A stretch of 64,000 nucleotides of DNA. Origin: Rhizoctonia solani (taxonomy: Eukaryota > Basidiomycota > Agaricomycetes > Cantharellales > Ceratobasidiaceae). The stretch is from contig NC_057377.1 of NCBI RefSeq assembly GCF_016906535.1, positions 558,001 through 622,000 of the forward strand. Direction: 5' to 3'. Below the pieces are notes generated by a model. The model saw nothing but the letters and a program-made list of their open reading frames with translations, was not told the DNA's origin and did no database searches. How positions within the stretch are numbered: position 1 is the first letter of the stretch; every line of letters begins with the position of its first letter. Position numbers and translations under genes: made by a program. Below, piece by piece: positions 21,619-33,394 of this stretch.

Positions 21619-24025
21619 TTAGAGCTGCTGTTGTCTCTTAGTGTACTTCACATAGAACGTTTGTCCTTTCGGACGCGCCTATCGCAAGCCTAGTCAGCTT
21701 GTCATGCCACACTCACAAAACAGTTTGCTCACCTGGTACATGTTGTTCCTGTCTGGAACGGTTACTGATGGGTCTGGCTTCTTGCCGGCGGAGTCAACTA
21801 CCTCGTAGGTGTACTGATAAAATAAAACATGAAGTTGATTGGCTGTGAGTATATGCTATTCAAGCTGTGCTTACCGAAGCCAAGAACATGGAGACCATGG
21901 ACTTGATCTCGTACTGAGCAAAGCGACGACCAACGCAGGGATGACGGCCAGCACCTGGAGCAGCTCAGTCTAACAGGACCACTGAGTAAATACTCTAGTG
22001 ACTCACCCCATCCAAGGAAACCATACGCCTGCGCTTTATCTTGGCCCTCAGCATAGCGACCTGGATTGTACCTAAGACCCTTATCAGTAAGCTATACACG
22101 CACGTAATGATTACACAGCGTACTGGCTCGGGTTTGGATAAATGTTAGGGTCTGAGTGGGTTTCCCCGGTGGAATAAACAAGGTACGTTCTAAAAGACAG
22201 AATAGTTAGAATCGTCCATCATAGCAAAACCGGAGCTCAAGCATACCCGTTTGGAATCTTCTTTCCATCAATCTCAGTGTCGCCGGAGCTAACACGTCGG
22301 AGTGCCGCCCCAGAAAATATCAACCTATAGGGGACATTGAATAACATCCGGACAGGGATACAGAGCTTTAAACCTACCGGATAGTCTCCCTAATGCAAAA
22401 CTATGATAGTTTATTAGTGTTAAGGTAGCATCGTATCTTTAGTAACCCACCTCCATGACCGGCATATCGTCTTCCCAGGCTTGCGGCGGAATCTTCGAGA
22501 ATCGCTCAGCCGTCGATAGATCAGGGAACTCTTCGAGCGGCGCATACTTGTGAAGTAGGGCGCGGATCTCTTCTACAGCCTTGTCTTTCCACTCAGGAAC
22601 CTGATCGAGGTGAATGTATATCCAGGCACTCATGAGACCGGTATTGACAATGCCCGCAAAGAGTGTCCCCATGATGAACTGACATCGAAACAAAACATTA
22701 GCGCGTAGCTTGAAATATAACCGCATGAGCTTATACCGATGATATCGACCGTAGAGTCCCCTTGGTCAATGAATGTCTGAAGGGCATCTTCCTCACGACG
22801 GCCTTCACGTTGGCGGTCTTTAATAATCTGGTCGAATATAGCGTAACTTCATGAAGAAAGTTAGAGGCGACCATGGCCATTATAGCTAAGAATACTCACA
22901 TTTCTCCTGTCGAATTAACCTTTTCATTACGAGCTTTGGAAGGAATCCAAGGAAGCAATAATGCCGTCGGAGTGCTTCCCTTCTCAACCTTCCAGTAGAG
23001 CTCCTCCAGTTGCTTGCATTTTTCAACCGAGTCGGCAATCTCACGCGCACCGGCAGCGCGGATAGTCAGCTGGAACACAGTCGAGTACATCACTTCGAAT
23101 GGATCGAACTTTCCGGCGTCACCCCACGACTTCATGTTACGCTCAATGTCAGACATCAGCTCCGGAGTGACTAGATTGGCTATTCATCAATTCAACTCAA
23201 AATGGCATAAGGAAGCTAGAACTTACGTTTGGCGAGGCGATCGTTCTTCAGTAGAGGGGTTAAATGACGCAGGAAGTAGGACATCTGTTCCTGGTCATTC
23301 CTATCTGGTGTATCTAGAGAGATATCCTTTGTAGTAGGTGCCTTGGGTCGTTCGAGTTGTTACTAAGTGAACTCGGTGCAATTATATGCTTTACTCACAC
23401 CACCAAAAAGTAACAGATATCTGGAGAAGAAGAAAGAGAGAACAGGCACATAAGCTTTTGCATATCTTGTATCTGGCTACGAGAGCTTACCCTTCGGTGA
23501 AGCTGAGGTCACCCCTACCGAAGAAGGCCTTCCGAGCCTCTTCCCCTCTTAGTGCCACGACGTTGTGCTAAGAGCTCAATGTTAGCGGCGGTCATCAAAT
23601 AACATAGCAAAACCCACCCCAAGTATACCGAACCCGAACAACTTCTCTTGAGGGAATTTTTTGAATCCATCAGATATAAAACCTAGCAAACAAACAGTCA
23701 GCGATCATAGCTCAATTCATCTTTTAGTAAAAGCCCAAGAGATTACCATATCGTCTAGCAATGATGTCGTCAAGTCAGATATATAATATAGGAATGAATA
23801 TTCTTATACCTACTTCGTGAAAAAAGACCATTGACCAAAAAATGGTAGTGGACGAATGCGTTTTACCTGAGACTCATCAGACTGGAGCAGGTACCAGGCC
23901 AAGCCCACTGCAACTGCTGCCACCGAGCCAAGTGCAAGTTGATTATCGCTAAGGCTGGAAGCAAGATCCAGGGGCAAGGTACTTATGCTCCAGCTAGAAG
24001 AATCATAAGTAGTTGCGTTCATCAT
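21619..24025 (-). pseudogene. tandem cytochrome P450, copy A, with a 2-nt loss at an exon end
   Basis: Sixteen exons match copy B one for one: 24025-23814, 23754-23747, 23682-23618, 23567-23491, 23420-23399, 23341-23227, 23170-22900, 22846-22737, 22678-22451, 22400-22378, 22324-22247, 22189-22124, 22071-22007, 21954-21875, 21813-21733 and 21678-21619. All junctions keep frame except the eighth. There copy B reads ATT GGA then GTACGT, whereas copy A reads ATC G then GTATAAG, so two bases of exon 8 are missing (exon sum 1561 nt, not a multiple of three). With the only visible GT donor the frame shifts and stops early. The domains are otherwise typical: an N-terminal anchor (LGSVAAVAVGLAWYL), FAGIVNTG in the I-helix region, CIRETIRL (K-helix ExxR), and the heme loop GWGAGRHPCVGRRFA. 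A non-canonical donor or a sequence error cannot be excluded. The heme loop and overall layout recall the CYP51/CYP7-like clan; the substrate is unknown. Confidence 0.75.
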
Positions 24026-25987
24026 GAGAGAGGTACCGTATTATAGCTACGGAAGAGGAATGTGAGTGCCTCCAGGTCTGAGTCGTTGTATATATATATA
24101 TTAAACTATAGCCAATCGGATTTACGATACATCATGGTGGCATGTCTATATATTAAACGCACAAAAATCCTTGAAGAAGAGAAGTGAAGGTGCATCCCTT
24201 ACTGTAGTGGAGTCGTACGATCAGTCCGGGGCCCGAATTCAGCCAAACGCGCGGATCGCGGTCGTGAGACTGAAAAGAAGCTCTGTTTCCGGGAGCTTGT
24301 TATACAAAGAAGCTTGAGGTGCATCAAAGTATTGCCATTGTACCTACCCAAAAGTTGTGGCAACTTATTTACCCACATAAACTTAGCGCATTCCACGCCC
24401 ACCGCACTTGCTGGGAATTGTGCAGGCTGTATGTATAATCAGACATACCTTTACTCCCATATTTTCAACCAGATTCGCTTGCTTTTTGACACTCAAAGAC
24501 TTGTTGATTACTACAATTCAAATGTGTCGAATCTCACAGGGAGGTTGACATTACAAATAATATTCATTTGAAACCATCTGGACTCAGACAATTTGAACAT
24601 AGATCGTCACGAGTTGATTCATAATGGCAGTATGTTCTGCTGTATACAAAAGGAAAGGGGACATAGAAACATGAAATCTTGATGCTTGTATGCGCTATAC
24701 GTACCACTATAAACATTTATATTTCACTTGAATAGCAAGTTACTTGGAATTCCTTGAGGATTGACTCAGTACTTTGGTTACGTCTTGGACAATGCTCAGC
24801 CATGACAAAAGTGATACCTTAGCATAGGTGTGATCACTGGGCCAACTAAAGTAAAACCATCAAAGTAATTGAAATAAATGCTAAAACTTAATTATGATAA
24901 TGCGCTAAAGAAGCTGGTAGGTTGAGCTTTCAATATTTATACCAGTGTTGTCTATATGTGAGGAAATTAAACCACAACAAAAGGCTGTGCATGATAATAT
25001 CTTTGAAGCTTATATGGCCCTCTGGTCCAATGATAGTTTTGATTTTTGTGGGCCAATATCTAGGCTTAATTTGATTGTCTCTCCGTAGGTTCTTCAGTAC
25101 ACAGTTACATGAATATCTTGAGCTGCCAAATCAAAGATCCTCAAGGCTATGCAGGGTTGGTTGGGAAGTACAATGCCTCGTGCAATATTCAGCAAGGAGG
25201 AAGTCATACTCTTCTGTTAATTCTTGGTCTGAAAACTATGTGGAGAAAAGCCATCTCATGCCTGCTATCTGTAGATGATGTAGAGGAGGTACAAAGGGGC
25301 GCTTTCACACGTTTCTGGACAGTCTAGATTGATTGTCTCATGGTTAATATGTTGAAGCTCAATAACGTTACCATGCCAGTGGATATTCTATCCTGCCCCC
25401 TGCTAAGGTAACAGCTCCTGAATGTTGTTAGGGAATAGGTATCCTACAAATAGGGGCAGTGAGTTGGAGTTAGTGAGGGCATACTTATAGACTTGGGCAA
25501 AGATCATGTCTAGGGAGTCCCATGTGATATATGATTCCATAGCAGTTGGTGAGTCAAAACGCTGATTGATTCTACACTGCGTATTTGTTTCATCTACACA
25601 CAAGTACATTATCCAATACACCTCTCCTTCCATTGATATATCTTTTGAATGATTATCTCTTCTTTGTCATGGCCTATTGAATGTATACATGCAAGTCCTT
25701 AGTTACCCACCCACAAGTGAAACTGTTAGTACTTTGTATGAAATGATACAATACAAAGATTTGGAGCGCAAATTATTCATAAGAGTTTAAATACTATTTC
25801 CAAAACATGTATAGAAGTCAACATGGTTAAATGGCGTTGGGAGCTTGGTGGGTTTTCTCTCAACGCATGCAGGGCCATATTTCCATTGCACTCCACACAC
25901 AAATTTTGATACAAATGTATAAAGAGTCCAAAATATATTACACACAGAAAGCTACAGATCCATAAGACAAGTACCGGGCAAACAGTC
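24026..25987. other. intergenic region between tandem P450 genes
   Basis: The AT-rich spacer starts with a short TA repeat at about 24090-24102. A 72-codon plus frame at 25109..25327 and a 76-codon minus frame at 25403..25633 have no recognised content. The last 45 bases (25943 onward) belong to the repeated 3' UTR of copy B. Confidence 0.4.
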
Positions 25988-28389
25988 TTAGAGCTGCTGT
26001 TGTCTCTTAGTGTACTTCACATAGAACGTTTGTCCTTTCGGACGCGCCTATTGCAAGCCTAGTCAGCTTGTCATGTCGCACTCACGAAACGGCCCGCTCA
26101 CCTGGTACATGTTGTTCCTGTCTGGAACAGTTAGTGATGGGTCTGGCTTCTTGCCGGCAGAGTCAACTACCTCGTAGGTGTACTGATAAAATAAAACATG
26201 AAGTTGATTGGCTGTGAGTATATGCTGTTCAAGCTGTACTTACCGAAGCCAAGAACATGGATACCATGGACTTGATCTCGTACTGAGCAAAGCGACGGCC
26301 GGCGCAAGGGTGGCGCCCAACACCTAGGATGACTTAGTCAAATAGATCATGATGGAAAACACGCTAATTATAACCTACCCCATCCAAGGAAGCCATATGT
26401 CTGGGCCTTGTCTTGACCCTCGACATAACGACCTGGGTCATACCTGTAGTAAAGCATAAGTTATTTGAATGTGTACGTCCGCTTTTTAACTCACTGGCTT
26501 GGATTTGGATAAATGTTTGTATTGGTGTGAGTTTCTCCCATGGAGTAAACCAGGAACGTTCTAATAAACAAAGCCATGGTCAGAATCAACCATGCATTGT
26601 GCCATTTGAGACTGGACCTACCCATTTGGAATCTTTTTGCCGTCGATTTCAGTATCTCCAGATACAACTCGACGAAGGGCCGCCCCGGAAACAATCAATC
26701 TGTATGAAGAGTTTAGCGCTCACTCAGGCAGAGAAATACCAAGTAGCTCACCGAATTGTTTCACGGATACATGTCTACACAGCAGCCTTAGCATAAAGAA
26801 GTTCAAAGGATCTTGACTAGCCTACCTCTAAGACTGGCATCTCATCTTCCAAGGCTTGTGGCGGAATCTTCGAGAATCGCTCAGCTGTCGATAGGTCAGA
26901 GTACTCTTCGAGCGGCGCATACTTGTGAAGTAGGGCACGGATCTCTTCTACAGCCTTGTCTTTCCACTCAGGAACCTGATCGAGGTGAATGTATATCCAG
27001 GCGCTCATGAGACCGGTATTGACAATGCCAGCGAAAAGTACCCCCATGACAAACTGAGTTGAAACCACGCATTAGTGATACCTTCAAAACACAACTATGC
27101 GAACGTACTCCAATGATGTCTACCATAGAGTCCCCTTGGTCAATGAATGTCTGAAGGGCATCTTCCTCACGACGACCTTCGCGTTGACGATCCTTGATAA
27201 TCTGGTCGAAGATGGTGTATCTTTGCAAGTCAAGCTTTCAGCCTCTCCGATGATATACTAATAATTTAATACCCACATTTCTGTTGTTGAATCAACTTTC
27301 TGTTTTCGGGCCGCCGACGGAAGCCAAGGAAGCAGGAGTGAAGCCGCTGTGCTTCCCTTCTCAACCTTCCAGTAGAGCTCCTCCAGTTGCTTGCATTTTT
27401 CAACCGAGTCGGCAATCTCACGCGCACCGGCAGCGCGGATAGTCAGCTGGAACACAGTCGAGTACATCACTTCGAATGGATCGAACTTTCCGGCGTCACC
27501 CCACGACTTCATATTACGCTCGATGTCGGACATTAGTTCAGGAGTGACTAGGTTAGTCATCATCAGTTCAATCAAAGGTAGAATAAGGCAGCTAGCACAT
27601 ACGTTTGGCGAGGCGATCGTTCTTCAGTAGAGGAACTAGATGACGCAGGAAGAAGGAAAGCTCCTCTTGATCATTCCTCTTCGCTGCATCTTGAGAAATG
27701 TCCTTTGTAGAAGGGCCCTATATTGGCAAAGTAATTTTATTAGGTGTATTGGACACGACTACTTGATTTACTCACTCCACCAAACAATAGCTGATACCTA
27801 ATGAGGGCAAAAGGGGGATATTTAGCGTAGCGCTTCGCAGGCAGCACTTTAGACATTTACCCTTCAGTAAAGTTGAGGCTACTACTACTAAAGAAAGCCT
27901 TGCGAGCCTCTTCTCCCCTCACGGCTACAACATTATGCTGAACAGAACGGTATTAGCAGTCATTATCCAAAAATCACAACGAAACTTACGCCAAGTATAC
28001 CGAATCCGAATGATCTCTCCTGGGGGAATTTCTTGAATCCATCGACTATGAAATCTATGTTGGGAATCGTTAATTACTCCGAGCGGCGGGTGATTTTCGA
28101 TTCGAGTCTTACCATATCGTCTAACAGCCACATGGTATAATCAGATATAACGCATACATGAATAGATATCTTGTACCTACCTTGTGAAGAAAGACCATTG
28201 GCCGAAAAACGGCAAGGGTCGAATGCGTTTCACCTGTGAGTCGTCGGACCGAAGCAAATACCAGACTAAGCCGGATGCTACCGCTGCTGCAGAGCCAAGT
28301 GCAAGCTGGCTGTTCACAATGGTGGAAGCAATGTCTGCTGGGAACATTCCCAGGTTCCAGTTAGAAGAGTCGTTGGTAGTCAGATTCAT
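25988..28389 (-). CDS. tandem cytochrome P450, copy B (intact)
   Basis: Sixteen exons: 28389-28181, 28120-28113, 28054-27990, 27937-27861, 27797-27776, 27717-27603, 27547-27277, 27220-27109, 27053-26826, 26774-26752, 26699-26622, 26560-26495, 26443-26379, 26323-26244, 26182-26102 and 26047-25988. They total 1560 nt, or 519 aa. An N-terminal anchor (LGSAAAVASGLVWYLL) precedes a Pro-rich hinge (IRPLPFFGQWSFF). Later motifs are FAGIVNTG, CIRETIRL (K-helix), NPSQYDPGRY and the heme loop GWGVGRHPCAGRRFA, with the heme-ligand Cys at about 453. The I-helix region has Asn-Thr-Gly rather than the common acid-Thr pair. It should be a microsomal oxygenase; the substrate is unknown. It lies 1.96 kb from copy A on the same strand and shares its intron positions, including an 8-nt exon 2 and a 23-nt exon 10, so the two arose by tandem duplication. 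Confidence 0.9.
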
Positions 28390-30249
28390 GGTCGAGGAGG
28401 TACTGGTATGAGTGGAGCATGTGAGTGGGCTCTCTTGACAATAAGTACTCTGATAGATCAGCGGGAATAAACTACACCCAATCGGGTTGCAAGAGTATCA
28501 GGATAGGTGGATCAACAGGCTCTTGCGAACAGCCTCAAAGTAAGCCGGCCCCACCCTCAATAACCTGTAGCCAGGCAGGTAACCAGCCCGAGGTCCCCCA
28601 TATCAAGCCCAACCAAAGGTACGGACCGGAGATCATGGCCCTTAAGGAAGCAGGGCCATGAGAACACTTTGCGAAGCGGGGCTCTGGATAGATTGAGACT
28701 TTGGTATCATACTGGTGCACATCACTTACGCACCAATTCTTCTGATGCACGATGGTACTTGCCTTCCTATATAAGCTATTGCACTTCGTGTGCACTACAT
28801 TAACAGCAATTTATGCAAAGTACATGCGCAACCAAGTACGAATTCTGCACCAAGTTGCCCTTTGCTCACAACCCAAGTCGAAGGAACCATTAGTTGGCTC
28901 TATCTAATTCTATTGAAATAGACCCTCTAGGCCGTGAATCTTAAATATAGTTAAATGGTACGAGCGGGGTACCAAATAGACCTTGCGAACGTCATAAACC
29001 GATGTATAATAACGTCCCACTTCACAGTGCGAAAGAACCAAATACCAGATTTTAAAAAATTGTTATTCTGGTAGTCCACTGACCCTCATGACGTTCGGTC
29101 AGGTAACGGTCTGATGTGAAAGAAGGGCGACTCTGCCATCATTTATGACCTTGATATGTGCTCTGCTGGTTGTTGCGTCGGTCTGAAAGTTCTAGTTTGC
29201 TAGTACGATACGTTGTGACGAAGATCCCCCGAGGTTAAACTTACTAGTACTCATCGTCCGAAGCATACTCTGGCCGGGCGTATCGGCCTCGGCCTCGGGA
29301 ATATTTCAAAGCTGGGGTTAAGAACCCTCCTACTTCTGAATTGAAATACTTGCTATATTGAGTTGGAATGCAACGGCAGTATTGACTGGCCATATCAGCT
29401 ATTGTGTAAAGCTGTGATGATCAGCCCCATGCGCCGAGATGGCCGTGTGTGATAAACCTTGATCCAGCATATACGCGTCACAATACCGGGCACAAGTATC
29501 GACACTTCCTTGCTCAGATCGACGTATGGTGGTTAGTAGTGGGTTAGTAAACATACTACTTACTATTCATATTTCCGATCCACTTGACCGCTCCTCCACG
29601 ACTTTGGTGTATGCATACAGAGCCACGAGAAAAAATATGATACCATACGTGGACTCTGGGAGCTCACATCGTCAACATCATGTTCCGCAAAACGTGGACA
29701 AGATTGGTTGCCGAAAGTACCTATCAGCCGGAGCTCGAAACACGCATAGAAAGACAGGCTTCAAAACAACTTCGCATCTGGATCATAAACTAACATCTTC
29801 AATAATACCGTGACTTGCGGTCATTGGCAACTCTGCGTATGGACAGACACTGCTATTGGATCGTCTAGCTTGCGTCTCCAAAACAGACCTTACGTCGATC
29901 CCTATACTCGACTCGTGGCGCCAAATCCAAGAAGCAAAGAGAGTTCGATACATGTATACATTGTCCATTGTTAAATTAAAAGAGACAAAAAGGCACATGC
30001 AAGGATCGGAGAGGCCAAATATCATGTCCAAAAAAAGAAAGAAAGAAAGAAAATACACAAATTATTAAAGGTTGGTCGAATAATACAAACGACAGAGCCA
30101 TCTGAGATATACAACTCAGTAGTTCCAATCGATGAATTAGATACCTGGTGGTTCCAAACGAGATATACGCCTATTGCCGCTCCCGGATTTCTTGCCTGGT
30201 AGGACTCAAATTGCCAGCCTGGACAGAAGGGTGGTCTGGATTCAGACCG
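28390..30249. other. intergenic region
   Basis: No supported gene was seen. A short GAAA repeat lies at about 30031-30050. Frames at 28425..28795 and 29526..30068 show no recognised domain. The 5' side should hold the promoter of P450 copy B. Confidence 0.4.
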
Positions 30250-32401
30250 TCAGCAAAAGGTGGTTTGGAAAGTATGGTGATGGCAGTGGCAAGTTGTCAA
30301 CTTGCCTTCGATCGCAGCCAACCAGGAATTGACCCCAATGTCTCTACGAGATAGACCCAGAGGCAAGCGTGGAACAAAGACCGAGACGACTATTCCGTTC
30401 ACCAGCACGACTGAATTAGGAGTGATTTAGAAACATCCTCTTTTTTTGAATCAGGTTTTCATGGGGTGCTTACCGGCTAATATGATCGCGAGCCAGGTGG
30501 TATAGATCAACGTATGTGCAACCGTTTTATCTCGGTATACGTGCGCGAGTACTAATTGAGACCCAACAAGGTACGGAAGCTAAATCCCCAAAACACCGTT
30601 AGCCGGACCAAATTACGCACGATTCGCTACAGATCTGTTACGAACCAGATGCTGGGAATCCGAATTCGCCATGACCCGGGCGATGTTTTCCGCATTTAGC
30701 TGTGTGTACTCGGTTGGCGAATTTCCTCCACCAAAAGCCACCACCCGCCCAAAAGTTCGAACAAGACTCAGTTGGCGATGTAGATTCAAGAAGAAAAGCC
30801 CAAAGTATCGGACAAGACTCACCGTCGGATTGGGAGCGAACCACCAGTCCCGTCCGTTATCCTTGAGCATGATGTTGCGTGCGTTGTAATGCGAGGCATT
30901 GTACACAGCAAACTTGTTCGCAGACGAGATTCCGTGCTGCACCCCAGGTTTCGACAACGGCTCCTCGATGCGCTTGGGCACTTCGTGTTTGGATGTATCT
31001 TGTCCTATGGTGGGCATAGACGTGTTCAGCTGGGTCCCACGGTACTTGAGTGCGAGCGAGACGGGGGAACCGGCGCTCTACCCAGATAGACACATCTCCG
31101 AGTCAATACGAATCATCAAACAAGGAGAGGGGAGGGGTGAGTTGTGATCACACTTACACTGTTGTACGCGTCGACGACGTAGCCCCGGACTTCCTCTACG
31201 CAAATCGCAGCATCAAACCCGATGCGAGTTCGGTTTTCTCGGTTACCGAGCTCGCCATAGACTTGGAAGCTGCTGTTTGGCGCAGTGTAGGACTCGTTCA
31301 ATCGCACCATCACTATCTCGATGCTGACCCATCCGTTGCCGTCTTCCCCTTGATTAACAGGGAACCAAGAAAACGAATGCGTTACGCCATTGTCCCGCCA
31401 TTTTGCTGAATATCATGATTAGTTGGGCCAGACGAGCGGAAAGTAGCGTTCACGCACACATCAACGCAACTTCGCTTTCCTGGGCTGTAACATTGGGTCT
31501 GTCCTCTCCCTCCATAAAACCGGTGAAATTTACCGGACGAAACTTGGCTGCGGCGGGTGAATCAAGGCCCATGTACTCGAATATCCTATCCACCGCCTTC
31601 CAGGGGACGAAGAGATATGTCATGTTGGCCGGCCTCGAATGGGGTGTTCTGGGGGAATTGGTTCAGAATAGTTGGGCAAGCAAGTCGCAAGTCACTCACA
31701 AGTATCGCCCTAAATCTTCGATAACCTGGCACCCTATCCTCGACCCCCACCTAGGCCATCTGGCAATCTGCCCGACCGCCTTGGTTGTAGGCCCTTTGCC
31801 TGCATCCAGCCCAGCCGACTTTCCAGCTTCGGACAAAGTAAGTCCGGCAGTTTGACTCTGGTTCTGGAAGGTCCCGAACCCAAAGGGGTGGTCTGGATCC
31901 AGTTGCGAAGTAAATGTCTCGGCAAAGTGGATAGTTTCTATCGTTGTTTTGATCACATTCGCGTCTTTTTCGGTTCGGTTGAGATAAAAGTAGCGGTCTG
32001 TCGGAACGTGCTGTGCAGATGAAAGGGGGGTGATCGTCCATGTATATCTCACTTGCTATCAAGCGGAGAGCATAAGTCTAGATGGATGATCATGTGAATC
32101 TAGCTAACTACTCACCAAAAGCGTATCATTCAATACGGTGGTGGCCCGAGCAATTCCCTCGGCTGTGATATCACCAGCGACAGCGGCTTCATAGTACTCT
32201 TTCGTTTGGGTCTATGATGGATCCGTGAGTTTGAGACTGCTATTTATGACATTTTCGTTCACTCACTTGTTGGATGGTATTTATATCGACCACACGACCG
32301 AGGGCAAACACCAGACTCGCAGCGACCGTCGCAGTGACCAAAAAGAGAACAATGCATAGCCACCAGGGTGTTCGGCTGGCAAGAAGTGTCAAGATAAGCA
32401 T
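30250..32401 (-). CDS. membrane protein with large central domain, unknown function
   Basis: Eight exons: 32401-32267, 32211-32116, 32055-31700, 31648-31458, 31405-31158, 31077-30646, 30579-30474 and 30410-30250. They total 1725 nt, or 574 aa, from an ATG that follows a TAG acceptor-like triplet. Residues about 11-35 (WWLCIVLFLVTATVAASLVFAL) form one membrane helix, and about 490-520 (LIYTTWLAIILAVVLVNGIV) form another. The region between has several N-glycosylation sequons and is probably extracellular or lumenal. The upstream sequence (32402-32873) still encodes helix-like pieces in matching style, so the real protein was probably longer and this ATG may be internal. The 3' end is uncertain: past the stop at 30250, a similar-looking tail (EIRERQ, then NRRI in another frame) suggests lost exons or a frameshift. 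I do not recognise the family. Confidence 0.55.
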
Positions 32402-32873
32402 CTAGCGAGCAATTAGGGCAATCGGGACGCACTCATCATGCCTTCTTATAGCCTTCCTATTGCGCGAGGATAATTGCTTGACGTATTTCCTGTAAAGTAA
32501 AAGGATGGCTGACCAAGGGCTGAGAGGATTATGAGTGTGATAGTCGAGCTCGTGCCCCACTTCGCCCTTCATGGACTCGTGAATGATCGTAGCCCATACT
32601 ATAAACAGTCAATAAAGAACCGTATGCATCAAAACAGCAACTCACGGGCAGCTTCAATTCAGGCGCGTGAGAGATCCAATAGGGATATGCCCAACGTAAG
32701 CCCCACTCCGCCGCACAGCCCACCAACAATCAACCGAGTCCAGAAAAGGGACATGCCCGACGCTGCGCGCGCAACAAGGAAAATTACAGGAAGCGAAAGA
32801 AAGCTTTTGGCTCTGAGTGAGGTGTGTTTTGGCCAACAAGGATAACGAGATGGACTCACCATAAGATCATATG
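32402..32873 (-). pseudogene. possible 5' exons of the membrane-protein gene, damaged and cut by copia
   Basis: On the minus strand, a hydrophobic segment (MSLFWTRLIVGGLCGG, then VGLTLGISLLDLSRA) is followed by an in-frame TGA at about 32660 and then IEAA. Across a short intron-like gap comes LWATIIHESMKGEVGHELDY. Together these look like the missing first membrane helix and loop. The stretch ends abruptly at 32873 where the copia LTR begins, so the 5' end of the gene has been displaced. Exon borders could not be settled. Confidence 0.4.
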
Positions 32874-32994
32874 TGTAGAAAGAATAATCTTGTAAATAGA
32901 ATTATATGAATATAAAACAATAGTAAAGACAGTAGTGTGAATAGAGAGAAAAGAGAGATGATGTACTATACGGTCGAATGCACCCGTATTTATA
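32874..32994 (-). repeat. copia 3' LTR, distal half (split by E1)
   Basis: Read on the minus strand this ends in TTCTTTCTACA. Together with 41664..41803, which begins TGTAGAAATATC just after a purine tract (AAGGGGAAG), it forms a TG..CA repeat of about 256 bp. E1 interrupts it with a TTATA target duplication. The second copy of this LTR is not in the window, so the assignment rests on the ends, the purine tract and the copia RNase H just upstream. Confidence 0.65.
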
Positions 32995-33249
32995 TGTAAC
33001 GAATAGGTAACTGGTCTCATTATTGTTATCTTACTTCTGTTCGTTACTCGTTACATACATAAGCCACTCGATTTTCGGTTATATTATTGGTCATGTAAAG
33101 TACTCGTTTCTTCTTAAGAGGCTTGTACCCAAAAGATTTTGTATCTACTTTTGCTTCAACTACGAATACAAGTGACTTACGGATTGTCATTCAGCTTGAT
33201 TAAGTCGTTTGATTAATCACTATATTACATCGTATTCACGAAGCTAACA
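32995..33249 (+). repeat. E1 5' LTR (255 bp)
   Basis: Same length as the copy at 41409..41663. Six differences, all transitions at CpG; this copy keeps the CpG form every time. Confidence 0.95.
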
Positions 33250-33394
33250 TTTTTTGACATACCAAAAAGCACTTACACTCTAGTAAGTAACCACAAAAAA
33301 TTCCCACACTAGTCTATAACTGTACATCGGGTTGGCCGCCGGTTGTACCAGTATTAGACTAACTGATAACTCGTTTAAATCACCCTACAGCAAC

